NCBI RefSeq assembly: GCF_024699985.1 | Contig: NZ_JAJONA010000001.1 | Coordinates: 2,920,501 to 2,984,500 of the forward strand | Direction: 5' to 3' | DNA from: Phenylobacterium sp. J367 | GTDB taxonomy: Bacteria; Pseudomonadota; Alphaproteobacteria; Caulobacterales; Caulobacteraceae | Length of the DNA stretch: 64,000 nt | Part shown: positions 41,178-50,964 of the stretch, piece after piece | Layout of the letters: each line of letters begins with the position of its first letter | Numbering within the stretch: position 1 is the first letter of the stretch | Notes under the pieces: generated by a model | What the model saw: only the letters and a program-made list of their open reading frames with translations | What the model was told of the DNA's origin: nothing | Database searches by the model: none | Program-made: the position numbers and the translations under genes

Positions 41178-42482
41178 CTAGGCGGCCGGCGGCGGCCAGA
41201 GGCCCTCGCGCCCCATCCGCTCCGACTCGGCGAGGTCCAGCACGGCTGCTCCCCCGCCGGTGATGCGCGGGTCCGTCGCCCCGTGCCGGCGGATCTCCAG
41301 GCGCGCGATCTGATTGCGGTGCACCTCGTCCGGCCCGTCGGCGAGGCGCAGCAGACGTGCCGTCGCAAGGGCGGCGGCCAGCAGGTGGTCGTTGTTGGTG
41401 CCGCCGCCGCCAAAGACCTGGATCGCCCAGTCTACCACCTTCTGCGCCATGAGCGGGGCGGCGACCTTGATCATCGCGATCTCCTGCCGCGCCGCCTTGT
41501 TGCCCTTCGTGTCCATCATCCAGGCCGCCTTGAGGGTCAGCAGGCGCGCCTGCTCGATCCCGATGCGGGCCTCGGCGATGCGTTCCAGGGTGACGGACTG
41601 CTCGGACAGCGGCGCACCGAAAGGCCGGCGGAGCTCGGCGCGGCGGCACATCCGCTCGAGCACCCGCTCGGTGAGCCCGATCAGTCGCATGCAGTGGTGG
41701 ATGCGGCCCGGCCCGAGGCGTCCCTGCGCGATCTCGAATCCGCGGCCCTCGCCCAGCAGCATGTTGGCTGCCGGGACCCTGACGTGGTCGAACACCACTT
41801 CGGCGGCGCGGTCCGGCACACCATAGAAGCCTAGCACGGGCAGGGCGCGGACCACGCGCACGCCGGGGGCGTCCCGGGGCACCAGGATCATGGACTGGCG
41901 GCGGTGCGCGTCGGGCGAGCCGGGATCGCTCTTGCCCATCAGGATGATGATGCGGCAGCGCGGGTCTGTCGCGCCCGTGGTGTACCACTTGCGGCCGTCG
42001 ATCACGTAGCTCTCCCCATCCCGGACGATCGAGGCGCTGATGTTGGTGGCGTCGGAGGAGGCAACGTCCGGCTCGGTCATCGCAAAGGCGGAGCGCGCCT
42101 CGCCGGCCAGGAGCGGGGCGAGCCAGGTCTCGCGCTGGGCCTCTGTGCCGTAGCGCAGGAGGGTCTCCATGTTGCCGGTGTCCGGCGCGGCGCAGTTGAA
42201 CACCTCGGGCGCAAACAGGCTTCGGCCCATGATCTCGCACAGGGGCGCGTACTCGAGGTTGGTCAGGCCTCCGTCGGAGTCCGAGGCCGGCAGGAAGAGG
42301 TTCCACAGCCCGGCCGCGCGCGCGACGGGCTTGAGTTCCTCGACGACCGGGTAGACCGCCCAGGGCCCGAGCCGTTCGGCTTCGAGATAGTAGCGCCGCT
42401 CATTGGGATAGATGTGCTCGGCCATGAAGGCCTGGAGCCTTGCAGCGAGGTCAAGGCTCCGCCCGCTCTGCGTCAGGTCCAT
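41178..42482 (-). CDS. Acyl-CoA dehydrogenase 4, ACAD10/11-like
   Basis: Intact 434-residue acyl-CoA dehydrogenase of the longer ACAD10/11-like branch. It has [16 protein letters not shown] in the FAD domain, [16 protein letters not shown], and a C-terminal [17 protein letters not shown] that occupies the catalytic-base region. Mammalian ACAD10/11 members act on 4-hydroxy or branched acyl-CoA, so a substituted substrate is likely. Here the enzyme stands alone on the minus strand, convergent with the ferredoxin (18-base gap). No motif A site was seen in its upstream region. Confidence 0.9.
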   Translation of the reverse strand: MDLTQSGRSLDLAARLQAFMAEHIYPNERRYYLEAERLGPWAVYPVVEELKPVARAAGLWNLFLPASDSDGGLTNLEYAPLCEIMGRSLFAPEVFNCAAPDTGNMETLLRYGTEAQRETWLAPLLAGEARSAFAMTEPDVASSDATNISASIVRDGESYVIDGRKWYTTGATDPRCRIIILMGKSDPGSPDAHRRQSMILVPRDAPGVRVVRALPVLGFYGVPDRAAEVVFDHVRVPAANMLLGEGRGFEIAQGRLGPGRIHHCMRLIGLTERVLERMCRRAELRRPFGAPLSEQSVTLERIAEARIGIEQARLLTLKAAWMMDTKGNKAARQEIAMIKVAAPLMAQKVVDWAIQVFGGGGTNNDHLLAAALATARLLRLADGPDEVHRNQIARLEIRRHGATDPRITGGGAAVLDLAESERMGREGLWPPPAA

Positions 42483-43032
42483 CGTGTCCTCTCGTCCTGT
42501 CCAGGTCGTGTTTTCGCTGTATGGCCGCTCGGCCGGCGCCCCCGCGGACCTGGGACGGGCTCGTCAGAGCCTCTCCGCGAGCCGCCGTCCGCAACGCCCC
42601 GACCCCGCGTCGCGCGGGTCGTACAGGGTTCGGTCATTCCGTCGGGAGATCAAACGGCAACGTGCGAAGGCTTGACGTTGGGGAGAGTGGCTTTTGTGAA
42701 GTTGCAAATCCGGTGTGGCCGCGGACCTACGGCGGCCGCCTCGCCGGGGCTGCCGAAACGGCGCGGGATCGATCCGCGGAGCCATACCTTCGCGGTCCGC
42801 GCGGCGTCCTGCGCCGCCGCCCCGCGGAGCCGATCCGGACGGCGCGGCTAGGGCGCCTGCCCGATAAGCGGCGGCGTCCGGCTCGGCTACAATCGCCGAG
42901 CACTACGCCGCTGCTTACGCGAGAAGGCAGTCAGACGGGATCGTCGCCTGCCAAGCTGATCCGAAGGCTGGCGTCGTCGAATAGGTAAGAGCGTCCGCTC
43001 TTCGGCGGCAAGCCAACGTCCGCTATTGATGC
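42483..43032. other. Intergenic region upstream of ACAD 4 and the insertion element; no gene seen
   Basis: About 550 bases between the ACAD 4 start and the left end of the IS element. Only short overlapping frames with unconvincing composition occur, and no clear member of either operator set. It must contain the ACAD 4 promoter. The right part may be foreign or truncated DNA carried with or broken by the insertion. Confidence 0.4.
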
Positions 43033-43092
43033 TGTGGACGGCTCCCCGCCACCGCGGGAGCGTGAGCTTCTGCAGAGCAGGAGGAGCAAGCC

Positions 43093-44118
43093 ATGGGCCC
43101 GGTCGTCACGGTCGGTCTGGATATCGCCAAGTCCGTCTTCCAAGTGCACGGGGTTGATGCAGGCGGCGAGGTCGTTTTCCGGCGGCAGATCAGGCGAGCG
43201 CAGTTGTTGCGGTTCTTCGTGGATCAACCGGCCTGCCTGGTGGGGATCGAGGCGTGCGCAACAGCCCATTACTGGGCGCGAGAACTGAGCCGGCTGGGCC
43301 ACACCGTGCGGCTCATGCCGCCCAGCTACGTGAAGCCCTACGTGAAGCGGCAGAAGAACGACGCGGCCGACGCCGAAGCGATCTGCGAGGCCGTCACCCG
43401 GCCGACGATGCGCTTCGTCGAGGTGAAGAGCCCAGAGCAGCAGAGCGTCATGGTCCTGCACCGGGTGCGCACGATGCTGATGCGCCAGCGGATCCAGCTG
43501 TCGAACGCCATTCGTGGCCACATGGCCGAGTTCGGCTTGGTGGCGCCGATCGGGCGGGGAGGGCCTGCAGAGCCTGATCAGGTTGGTCGAAGCGGGTGAC
43601 CCGTCGATCCTGAGGAGGCGAGGGCTTGTCTGGAGATGCTGGCCGCGCAGCTAAGCCTGGTGAACCAGCAACTCCTTGAGACTGACCGCCAGATCCGGGC
43701 AAGCGTCCGAGCGAGCGAGGTCGGGCGCAGGCTGATGGGCATTCCGGGCGTCGGGCCATTGCTCGCCAGCGCCCTCGTCGCCACGGTTGCTGAACCCTCG
43801 GCGTTCAAGTCTGGCCGCAACCTGGCCGCCTGGATCGGACTCGTTCCGAAGCAGAACTCCAGCGGCGGCAAGGAGCGGCTGGGCGGGATCACCAAGCAGG
43901 GAGATCGGTACCTGCGCCAACTGATGGTGGTCGGCGCGCTGGCCGTCGTCCGCTATGCCGAGCGGCATGGGACACGGCGGCCGTGGCTGGTTCAGTTGCT
44001 CGCCAGGCGGCCGACGAAGGTGGCCACCGTGGCGCTCGCCAACAAGATGGCCCGCATGGCCTGGGCGATCATGACCAGCGGCCAGGGCTACCGCGAGCCG
44101 GAACTCCGAGCGGCCTAG
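43093..44118 (+). CDS. IS110-family transposase (two frameshifts)
   Basis: DEDD-type recombinase of 341 residues after correction, the usual IS110 length. The N-terminal RuvC-like domain has Asp10 (GLDIAKSVFQVHG), Glu53 (VGIEAC) and the Asp90/Asp93 pair (KNDAADAEAI). The C-terminal half has the helix-hairpin-helix MGIPGVGPLLASAL and the serine region KQNSSGGKERLGG. Two compensating errors interrupt it: an extra base in the G run 43556-43559 and a missing one at 43609-43610; between them the repaired text reads EGLQSLIRLVEAGDPSIPEE. The family is not known to need programmed frameshifting, so these look like sequence errors. AGGAGGAGC precedes the ATG. Confidence 0.88.
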
Positions 44119-44356
44119 AAACCAGCGCCTCGGCGCACCAAGCTTGGGAAGGGCGGTGACAGACTAACGCATCCAGCCGGTCGATACCGAAGGACAGGAA
44201 AACCCAGTTGCGCCAGGGCGCCTCGAGCGCGTGCTTTTGGTCGGGACCGGTCCTCGCGGAAGGCATTATGGCCAGCGGCCACGTGAGCCGCACCAACAGG
44301 TCGAACACATGGCCGCACCGACCAGCTCAGCGGAAGTCCAGAACACCCTTGCCAAT
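44119..44356 (+). ncRNA. Candidate guide-RNA (seek/bridge RNA) region of the IS element
   Basis: A 238-base non-coding stretch lies between the transposase stop and the right subterminal repeat. Its only open frames are short and poorly composed. By family analogy an IS1111-type element carries its guide RNA on this side. I did not fold it and could not identify target- or donor-binding loops. Confidence 0.3.
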
Positions 44357-44568
44357 GGGGAGCCGTCCACACATGGCGCAAGGCCGACCTGCGGGTGCGC
44401 GTCGCACATGTACTTTGGGGTCGGCCGGTTTCGTCCCCATCAAGAACCTCAGCGCACGGACGGGTCAGCGCGCGAATGGCAAGGCCCGCTTCGACATCGG
44501 CCTCGGGTGAACCTCCGCGGATCGGTGGCGCACGCAAGGCTCGCAGCACGGGCCAGCCTGGAGCGCCC

Positions 44569-46006
44569 TCAACGATCAGCCGCGGCGGGTCGCACAATGT
44601 CTCGCTGCAGCCAGCGGCAGCTGATCAGGAAGAAGAGCCCGCCGAAGGCGTACAAGCCGGAGGTGATGAGCATGGCGCGCTGAAGGCTCTTGGCGCTGGC
44701 AGTGGCGCAAAGCTCTGCCTGGCCGACCGCGAGCGCCGCTCGGGCCGCACCCTCGCAAGCCTGGCGCGAGAGGCCCGCCGCGCCCAGATCGGCCACCTGT
44801 AGCGAGAACAGCAGGTCGCTCGCCGCGCCGATGAACAGCGGCCCCAGCCCGTAGCCCAGGAGATTGGCGAGGAACAGGAGGATGGCCGTGGCGACGGCGC
44901 GGAACTGCGCCGAGACCACGCCCTGGCTGATCGTGTACTGACCCGCCAGGTATCCGTACTTCATGGCGCCGCCGACGCAGAGGCCGACGAGCGCCGCCCA
45001 GAGGCTGCTCGTCGTGAACGCCCAGACGTAGAACGGCACGCTCAATATCATTCCGGCTCCCGGCAGCCAGGCGATGGCGTTCGGATGCCGCGCCGACAGC
45101 CGCTCCGCGAGCCACCCGGTCGCGACGGTGCCGACGGCCGAAGCCAGCGCCACGGGGGGCGTTGATCATCAGGGCCGCCTCCCCGGCGGAGAGCCCGAAG
45201 CTGCGGCTCAGGAACAGCGACTGGAACGAGGCGATGCCGTAGCCGCAGAAGGCGGCGGTGACCGAAGCGACGGTCATGCTCCAGTAGGAGCGCTTGGAGG
45301 CCAGTTCCCTGAGGCCTTCGGAGAACCTGGGGCGCTCGCGACGGATCGTGTTCGGCGGGTCGGTGTACCCGCGCGGCGGCTCCCTGACCGTCAGCTTGAA
45401 GGCCACGGCCACCAGGACGCCGGGCAGCCCGACCACCAGGAAGGCCGTTCGCCAGCCGAAGGCGTCGGTGACAGGACCGCCGATGAGGTTCGCGAGCAGG
45501 GCGCCGAGCGTCACCCCCATGGAGTAGTAGCCGAGGGCGGTGGAGCGGCTCTTCGGCGGGTAGTAGTCGGCGATCAGGGAGCTGGCGGGCGGGGTGCAGC
45601 CGGCCTCACCGATCCCCACGCCCACCCGGCAGGCGAGCAGGATCCAGAAGGCGCCGATGGTCACCGAGCCGACCGTGACCTCGACGGCGAGGCCGCAAAG
45701 CGCGGTCATCAGGGACCAGAGCGCCACGCAGACGCTCATGATCCAGACGCGGTGGCGGGTCTCGGCGTATTGCGCCAGAGGGATGCCCACGACCGTGTAG
45801 AGCAGGGCGAAGCCGAAGCCGGTGAGCAGGCCGAAGGCTGTGTCGGAGATGCCCAGCTCGGGCTTCATCTGCGGCGCCACGACCGAAAGCAGGCCGCGGT
45901 CCACGAAGTTCAGGATGTAGATGAGCAGGAGCGCGGTGAGGACATAGCTGCGGTACGGCCTTGAGCCGAAGCCGGCAGGCTCGCCGTCGCCGCCGACCGC
46001 CCTCAT
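44569..46006 (-). CDS. MFS transporter, spinster-like (one frameshift)
   Basis: Inner-membrane carrier of 478 residues after correction. Features are YILNFVDRGLLSVVAPQM in helix 1, GVGIGEAGCTPPASSLIADY after helix 4, and twelve predicted helices. The frame breaks in the G run 45154-45159 (six should be five), restoring INAPVALASAVGTVATGW. Its start overlaps the end of the ferredoxin-reductase gene by four bases, so it is the last gene of the LigA, LigB, hydrolase, reductase, MFS operon. It may import the aromatic compound or an aromatic acid. It is closely similar in type to the MFS at 51814, which has the same GVGIGEAGCTP segment. Confidence 0.9.
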
Positions 46007-47172
46007 CCTCGGGGTCCGCCGATGCTGCAGGCGAGGGCAGGGAGGTCGCGGTGCGCCATCCGGACGTCGCGGGCGCGGTCGACCCCGATGACGGCCTCGA
46101 CTGTCCCATCCCGGCCGTACCGCCAGAGCGGCTTCTCGCCTGGAGCCTCCTCAATCAGGTCGAGGTCAGGGCGCGGCAACCCGGCGATCTGGATGAGGCG
46201 GCCGAATTGGTCAGACCAGAACCAGGCGGGTTCGTCATATCCAAGCGGGCGGCCGACGATCGCGGCGGCCGCCAGGCGAGCCTGGGTCTCGGCATGGCGC
46301 CAGGATTCCAGGCGCACCCCCGGCTCCCCGGGTGACGAACAGAACCGCGCCACGTCCCCGATCGCGAAGATGCTGGGGTCCTCGGTGGCCCCGCTGCAGT
46401 CGGTGAGCACGCCGTCGGCGGTGGCCAGGCCCGCCGTGGCGGCCAGCTCGTCGCGCGCCGCCAGGCCGATGGCGACGACGGCGAGGTCGTAGGCGTCGGG
46501 GCCCAGGCGGACATGATCCGGCGTCAACGTCGGGGTCGCGCACTCCCCCAGGCGGACGTCGACACCCTGGGCGCGGTGAAGCTGGAGCAGATACGCCGAG
46601 ACTTCTGGCGGAACAGAGCGGGCGCAGAGCCGTGAGGCGGCCTCAACGACCGTCACCTCGCAGCCGCGCTGGCGGACCGTGGCGGCGACTTCCAGCCCCA
46701 GCCAGCCGCCCCCGATCACCAGCACCCGACGGGCGTCCGCAAGGCGGGCGTGCAGGGCGAGGGAATCTTCCAGGGTGCGCAGTGCGAAGACGTAGCGGCC
46801 ATCGACCGGCAGGTTGGGAAGCGCCCGGGCGAGGCCGCCGGTGGCCAGCACCAGCGTTTCGTAGGGATGCGACTGGCCGGCATCCGTCACGACACGCCGG
46901 ACGGCGCGCTCGATTCGCACCACCCGCGCCGAGGTACTCAACGCCACCACCTGGGTGCGTTGGATGTCCTCGCCCATCAGCCAGAGGGCCTCAGGGACAT
47001 GACCTTCCAGCAGCACCTGCTTGGAGAGCGGCGGCCGCTCGTACGGCGGTCGCGGCTCCTCGCCGAGCATGGTGATGGGACCGGCAAACCCCATCTCCCG
47101 CAGGCTGCGCGCCAGCGCCGCGGCGGCCTGGCCAGCCCCGACGATGACGACGGGACCCGTCCGGCTCGTCAT
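46003..47172 (-). CDS. Ferredoxin reductase (FAD/NADH) of a Rieske or P450 system
   Basis: A 389-residue two-dinucleotide-domain flavoprotein of the ferredoxin/rubredoxin reductase family. The FAD loop VVIVGAGQAAAALARSL is at the N-terminus, PPYERPPLSKQ follows, the NAD loop VLVIGGGWLGLEVAA lies mid-protein, and IFAIGDVARF contacts FAD. It transfers electrons from NADH to a [2Fe-2S] protein, most likely the Rieske ferredoxin at 54460; it is the only such reductase in the window. ATG 47172 is chosen over an upstream in-frame ATG because it gives the canonical family start TGPVVIVGAG. It sits between the C-C hydrolase and the overlapping MFS gene. Confidence 0.92.
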   Translation of the reverse strand: MTSRTGPVVIVGAGQAAAALARSLREMGFAGPITMLGEEPRPPYERPPLSKQVLLEGHVPEALWLMGEDIQRTQVVALSTSARVVRIERAVRRVVTDAGQSHPYETLVLATGGLARALPNLPVDGRYVFALRTLEDSLALHARLADARRVLVIGGGWLGLEVAATVRQRGCEVTVVEAASRLCARSVPPEVSAYLLQLHRAQGVDVRLGECATPTLTPDHVRLGPDAYDLAVVAIGLAARDELAATAGLATADGVLTDCSGATEDPSIFAIGDVARFCSSPGEPGVRLESWRHAETQARLAAAAIVGRPLGYDEPAWFWSDQFGRLIQIAGLPRPDLDLIEEAPGEKPLWRYGRDGTVEAVIGVDRARDVRMAHRDLPALACSIGGPRG

Positions 47173-47192
47173 GTGGATCTCCGGTCCGGACT

Positions 47193-48023
47193 TCAGGCGG
47201 CCAGGCGCGCGATGAAGTTCAGCGTCTGCTCCACGAACGCGTCCTTGCGCTCGATCTGAACCCAGTGACCGCACTTGCCGAACACATGCAGTTCGGCGTT
47301 CGGAACGTGCTCCACGATCCGAAGGCTGCACTCCAGCGGGATCATCTTGTCCTCTCGCCCGTGGAGCGCGAGCACCGGGGTGCTGACCTGCTCGAGGGTG
47401 GCGGGCGGCAATCCGCGGACCGTCCGCTGCTCACCCGCCGGCCCCGGCTCGGGGAAGAGGGCGCGGTAGGCGTCGAGGCCGCCGGCCATCATGGTGACCT
47501 CGTGGCGCGAGGCGATCATCTCGTCGTCGACGATGGACTTGTCGTACGGGAACTCGCGCAACAGCGCGCCCATGTTCTCCAGCGAAGGCTCGTAGTACCA
47601 GGCGCTCGAGCCGGAGGTGCGCGTGAAGTCTCCCGCCGGCGTTCCCATCAACACCATGCCGGCGAGCTTGTCCGACTGCCGGGCCGCGTAGGCGAGCGCC
47701 AGACTGCCCCCGAAGGAGTTGCCGATCAGGACGGGCTTCTCCAGACCGAGCGCCTCGATGAAGCCGGTCAGGTGCTGCACCCAGAACTTGATGTTGTACT
47801 GGGCTTCGGCCGGACGCTCGGTGAAGCCGAAACCGACGATGTCCGGCGCCAGGATCCGGTGACGCTTGGCGAGATCGGGCATGACCCGGCGCCAGTTCTC
47901 CCATCCCGACACGCCCATGCCCGAGCCATGCAGCAGGATGACCGGCCGGCCCGATCCCATCTCGTGGTAATTGGTCTTCAGGCCGGCCGCGACGATCGTC
48001 TTGCCGATGGCGGGATGGTTCAA
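47193..48023 (-). CDS. Meta-cleavage product C-C hydrolase (MhpC/BphD-like)
   Basis: A 276-residue alpha/beta-hydrolase of the meta-cleavage-product branch. The triad is Ser103 (GNSFGG), Asp225 (HGREDKMIP) and His253 (CGHWVQIER); the oxyanion strand VILLHGSGMGVSGWENW and the WVQIE ending are typical of MhpC, BphD and HsaD. It should split the ring-fission product of the LigAB dioxygenase into a 2-hydroxy-dienoate and a carboxylic acid. It lies 23 bases after LigB and 20 before the reductase, in one operon. Which acid is released depends on the unknown side chain. Confidence 0.92.
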   Translation of the reverse strand: MNHPAIGKTIVAAGLKTNYHEMGSGRPVILLHGSGMGVSGWENWRRVMPDLAKRHRILAPDIVGFGFTERPAEAQYNIKFWVQHLTGFIEALGLEKPVLIGNSFGGSLALAYAARQSDKLAGMVLMGTPAGDFTRTSGSSAWYYEPSLENMGALLREFPYDKSIVDDEMIASRHEVTMMAGGLDAYRALFPEPGPAGEQRTVRGLPPATLEQVSTPVLALHGREDKMIPLECSLRIVEHVPNAELHVFGKCGHWVQIERKDAFVEQTLNFIARLAA

Positions 48024-48046
48024 GGTCTCGTTTCCTTTCCGTTGGC

Positions 48047-48880
48047 TCAGGCGGCGGCGTGGATCTCGGCGAAGCCGAGGCCCGCCACCCAGTCCGGCGC
48101 GTTGTGGTAGGCGATCAGGCTGCCCGTGCTCGCCGGCATCGCGCCCATGGCGCAGACCAGGTTGCGGATCTCGAGGCCCCCGTTCCCGGCCTGGTCCACG
48201 ATCTCTTCATCGGTGAGCGCGAACAGCGGCTCCGGATCGCCCCTGACGACGCAGTCCAGGACCATGCGGTCGAACGGCTCGTTGTGGTCGCCCATGCGGG
48301 CCATTCCGACCCAATGGCTGATGCCGCCGGATCCAATCACGACGACGCGCTCGTCGGCGTCGTAGGCGGCAACGGCGGCCTGGATGGCCCCGCCGAGCTC
48401 GTAGGCGCGGCGCATGGGGATCAGCGGCTCGACGCCACTGGCCAGATAGACCGGGATGACCCCCGTGACCGTGCTGTTCGGCAACGCGCAGATCCGGGCG
48501 GGCAGGCCCACCGAATGGTCGACGCGCAGCGACTTGGAGGCCGCCCAGTCGAAGCCGTTGGCGCGGCCGTGCCGCAGGATGTGCCCGGCAAGATCCCGAT
48601 TGTTGGGGATTTCGTCCTGGGCGACGCCCGGGAACCGCTCATAGGGGCCGGTGACGTCTCCCACCCCGATCAGGAAGTTCGGCAGGCACTGGGGACCGAA
48701 CAGGACATAGTGGTCCGCGCCGATGACGATCACCGACGTCGCGCGCAGCTCGCCGATGCGGTCGCGGACCCGGTCGTAGGCGGCGTGCACCTCTGCCAGG
48801 CCGGGGCCGGCTTCGTCGCGCGCGGTGAAGAACAGGCCGGGTTCATGTGGCAGGACGAAGCCGCCGACGATCGTTCCCAT
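48047..48880 (-). CDS. Class III extradiol dioxygenase, LigB-type catalytic subunit
   Basis: A 277-residue LigB-fold dioxygenase. Predicted Fe(II) ligands are His12 (LPHEPG), His57 (GADHYVLF) and Glu237 (GGLEIRN); the probable acid-base His189 lies in SGGISHW. These match the spacing of protocatechuate 4,5-dioxygenase and of the carbazole/fluorene-pathway biphenyl-diol enzymes. It should cleave a catechol-type ring next to the two hydroxyls. The small gene 10 bases upstream encodes the matching LigA subunit, so the active form is a two-subunit complex. Use of a C-C hydrolase afterwards argues for a carbon side chain on the ring rather than protocatechuate. Confidence 0.93.
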   Translation of the reverse strand: MGTIVGGFVLPHEPGLFFTARDEAGPGLAEVHAAYDRVRDRIGELRATSVIVIGADHYVLFGPQCLPNFLIGVGDVTGPYERFPGVAQDEIPNNRDLAGHILRHGRANGFDWAASKSLRVDHSVGLPARICALPNSTVTGVIPVYLASGVEPLIPMRRAYELGGAIQAAVAAYDADERVVVIGSGGISHWVGMARMGDHNEPFDRMVLDCVVRGDPEPLFALTDEEIVDQAGNGGLEIRNLVCAMGAMPASTGSLIAYHNAPDWVAGLGFAEIHAAA

Positions 48881-48890
48881 CTCTTGGCTC

Positions 48891-49154
48891 CTACTGACCG
48901 CCTGCGCGCAACTGCGCGAGGTAGTCGTTTCGGGACCTGCCCGGGTGGTTCATCATCCAGAACCCCATGGTCAGCAGCGGACTGACCTTGCGCGCCTGCA
49001 GGGCGGCGACGTCGAAGTTGCGGATCGCCGCGGCCTCTTCCGCGTCCAGCGCGTAACGGGCGAGGAAGGCGCCCGGGTCCGCGGCGAAGCCGGTGCGGGC
49101 CTCCCGCTTCACGCCCAGGTCGTAGAGGGCCACCTCAACGGCGTCGGTGCTCAT
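48891..49154 (-). CDS. LigA-type small subunit of the extradiol dioxygenase
   Basis: An 87-residue, all-helical protein of the LigA family (LGVKREARTGFAADPGAFLA; MGFWMMNHPG). LigA caps the active site of LigB and completes substrate binding. The ATG at 49154 has AGGGGG a few bases upstream. It is the first gene of the five-gene minus-strand operon; operator-like site B1 lies 63-78 bases upstream, in the gap shared with the divergent acyl-CoA ligase. Confidence 0.9.
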   Translation of the reverse strand: MSTDAVEVALYDLGVKREARTGFAADPGAFLARYALDAEEAAAIRNFDVAALQARKVSPLLTMGFWMMNHPGRSRNDYLAQLRAGGQ

Positions 49155-49216
49155 TCCATCCCCCTGGAGTTTCGGCGCGCGCCTGGACGGGCGGTCGGCG
49201 CAGGTCACGTATTGAA

Positions 49217-49232
49217 CATGCAGTAGTGTATG
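49217..49232. promoter_or_regulatory. Operator-like motif B, site 1
   Basis: CATGCAGTAGTGTATG is an imperfect 16-bp dyad with the spacing of the motif B set (CA-N4-TG core). It lies between the divergent LigAB operon and the acyl-CoA ligase. Confidence 0.45.
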
Positions 49233-49339
49233 GATATGACCGCCGGGCGGGCTTGTCAAACCGCCCCGGTCCGGCCGCGGACAATTCCCCCGGGCGGGGC
49301 GGACGGCGGCCGGGCGCGCTGCTTCAGAGGTCTGTTCCG

Positions 49340-50964
49340 ATGACGTTTCCCTCCTGGTTCGAAGACCGCCCCGCGACCGCTGAGACCTGCGTGGTCCCCG
49401 TGATCCTGGCGCGGCGCGCGTCCGAAGCGCCCGAAGCGGTCTGCGCCACCTTCGCCGACGGGGCGCCGTGGACCTATGGAGACGCCTGGACAGCCGCGCG
49501 GCAGGCGGCCACGGGCCTGTCCCGACTGGGGGGTGAAGGCGGGCGACCGGGTGCTGCTGTTCCTGCCGAACGGGGCGGCCTTCCTGCGCGCCTGGTTCGG
49601 CGCCAGCACGCTCGGAGCGGTGATCGTGCCGCTCAATACCGCGCTCCGCGGCGACATGTTGCAGCATGCCATCCGGACCGCGGACGCCGGCGTCATCGTT
49701 TGCCACTCCGAGCTCGCCGACCGGCTCGTCGGACTGGATGTCGGCCGGCTGGAAGCGGCGGTCCTCGTGGGGCCGGACGTCGCCCCGGAGCTCCCTGTCG
49801 GGACGCAGGGCGAGCACGTCCTCTTGGGCGCCCCGGCCGACGTGGCCGCCCTTCCGCAGCCCTGGGACATCGCGGCGGTGCTGTTCACGTCGGGCACGAC
49901 GGGCCGCGCCAAGGGGGTCATCTGCCCGTACGGCCATATCGGCGCCGCGGGCGCGGCCTCGCACGGATATCTCGAGGCGGGCGATCGGATCTACATCTAC
50001 ACGCCCCTGTTCCACACACTGGCCCTGGGCGCGGCGGTGGCGACTCTCGCCAGCGGGGCGTCCATGCACCTGGCGCCAAGCTTCAGCGCGCCAACGCTCT
50101 GGGCCGACGTGGAGGCCGCCGGCTGCAATCGCCTGGTGGGGCTCCTCAGCTCCATCACCAGCTATCTGGCGGCTTCTGTGGATCCGCAAGGCAGGGCGCC
50201 CTTCGATTTTTGCATGATGTCGCCGGTCACCCCCGAGACGGCCGCCTTCGCGGCGCGCCAGGGCTTCTCCTATTTCGCGGCCTTCAGCATGACCGAGGTC
50301 TCGGTGCCCCTCCTGACCCCCGTGGACGGCCGGGTGTTCGGCAGCTGCGGCCGTCCCCGCGACGGGATCGACGCCCGTGTGGTTGACGCCTACGACAACG
50401 AGGTGGAGGTCGGCGCCGTGGGCGAGCTGATCGTCCGCGCCAACCAACCCTGGACCCTGAACGCCGGCTATCTCAACGATCCGGCCGCCACCCTCGCGGC
50501 GTGGCGCAATGGCTGGTTCCACACGGGGGGACGCCTTCCGCCAGGATGCGGATGGCAACTTCTATTTCGTCGACCGGATCAAGGACGCGATCCGCCGGCG
50601 CGGCGAGAACATCTCATCCCAGGAAGTTGAGCGCGAGATTGCCGCCTTCCCCGGCGTCTTGGAGGTCGCGGTGATCGGAGTGCCGTCCCCGCACGGCGAT
50701 CAGGACGTGATGGCGGTGATCGCCTGCCCGGACGGAGGCTCCCTCTCGCCGGAGGCGCTCACCGCCTTTCTGGCGCAGCGCTGCGCGCACTTCATGGTGC
50801 CTCGCTTCTTCCGCTTCATGCCCGGCCTGCCGAAGACGAGCACGAACAAGGTCCTGAAGGAGCAGCTGCGGCGGGAAGGCGTCACGGCCGACACCTGGGA
50901 CCGGGAGGCGAAAGGCCTGCGCCTGAGGGGTCAGGTGCTCACCGGCTCGACGCCCGTCCGCTAG
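49340..50964 (+). CDS. AMP-forming acyl-CoA ligase (two frameshifts)
   Basis: ANL-superfamily synthetase of 540 residues after correction. The ATP loop is LFTSGTTGRAKGV; FSMTEVSVP and the hinge FVDRIKDAIRRRGENIS mark the two domains, and the catalytic lysine is in KTSTNKVLKEQL. It activates a carboxylic acid to its CoA thioester, for example the acid set free by the C-C hydrolase or an aromatic acid at pathway entry. Frame breaks: the G run 49528-49533 (six should be five) and the G run 50525-50530 (six should be five). AGAGG lies before ATG 49340. Its stop overlaps the convergent TetR stop through a shared CTAG. Confidence 0.9.

Larger units (their letters stand above)
43033..44371 (+). mobile_element. 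IS110-family element, IS1111-like, with subterminal inverted repeats
   Basis: The 15-mer TGTGGACGGCTCCCC at 43033-43047 recurs inverted at 44357-44371, flanking one IS110-type transposase gene. Such short subterminal repeats mark the IS1111 branch. The true ends lie a few bases outside and were not fixed. About 240 non-coding bases follow the transposase inside the element; in IS1111 relatives this side encodes a guide (seek/bridge) RNA, so one may be present. It sits between the two catabolic regulons. Confidence 0.8.

Noticed and set aside
43556..43610. Programmed frameshifting in the transposase
   Set aside because: Two opposite shifts 50 bases apart do not resemble a slippery site, and IS110 transposases are not known to use one; the pattern equals the errors in neighbouring housekeeping-like genes.
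44372..44568. Possible transposase scrap right of the IS element
   Set aside because: Short frames on both strands show no family motif I could recognise, so no feature was called.
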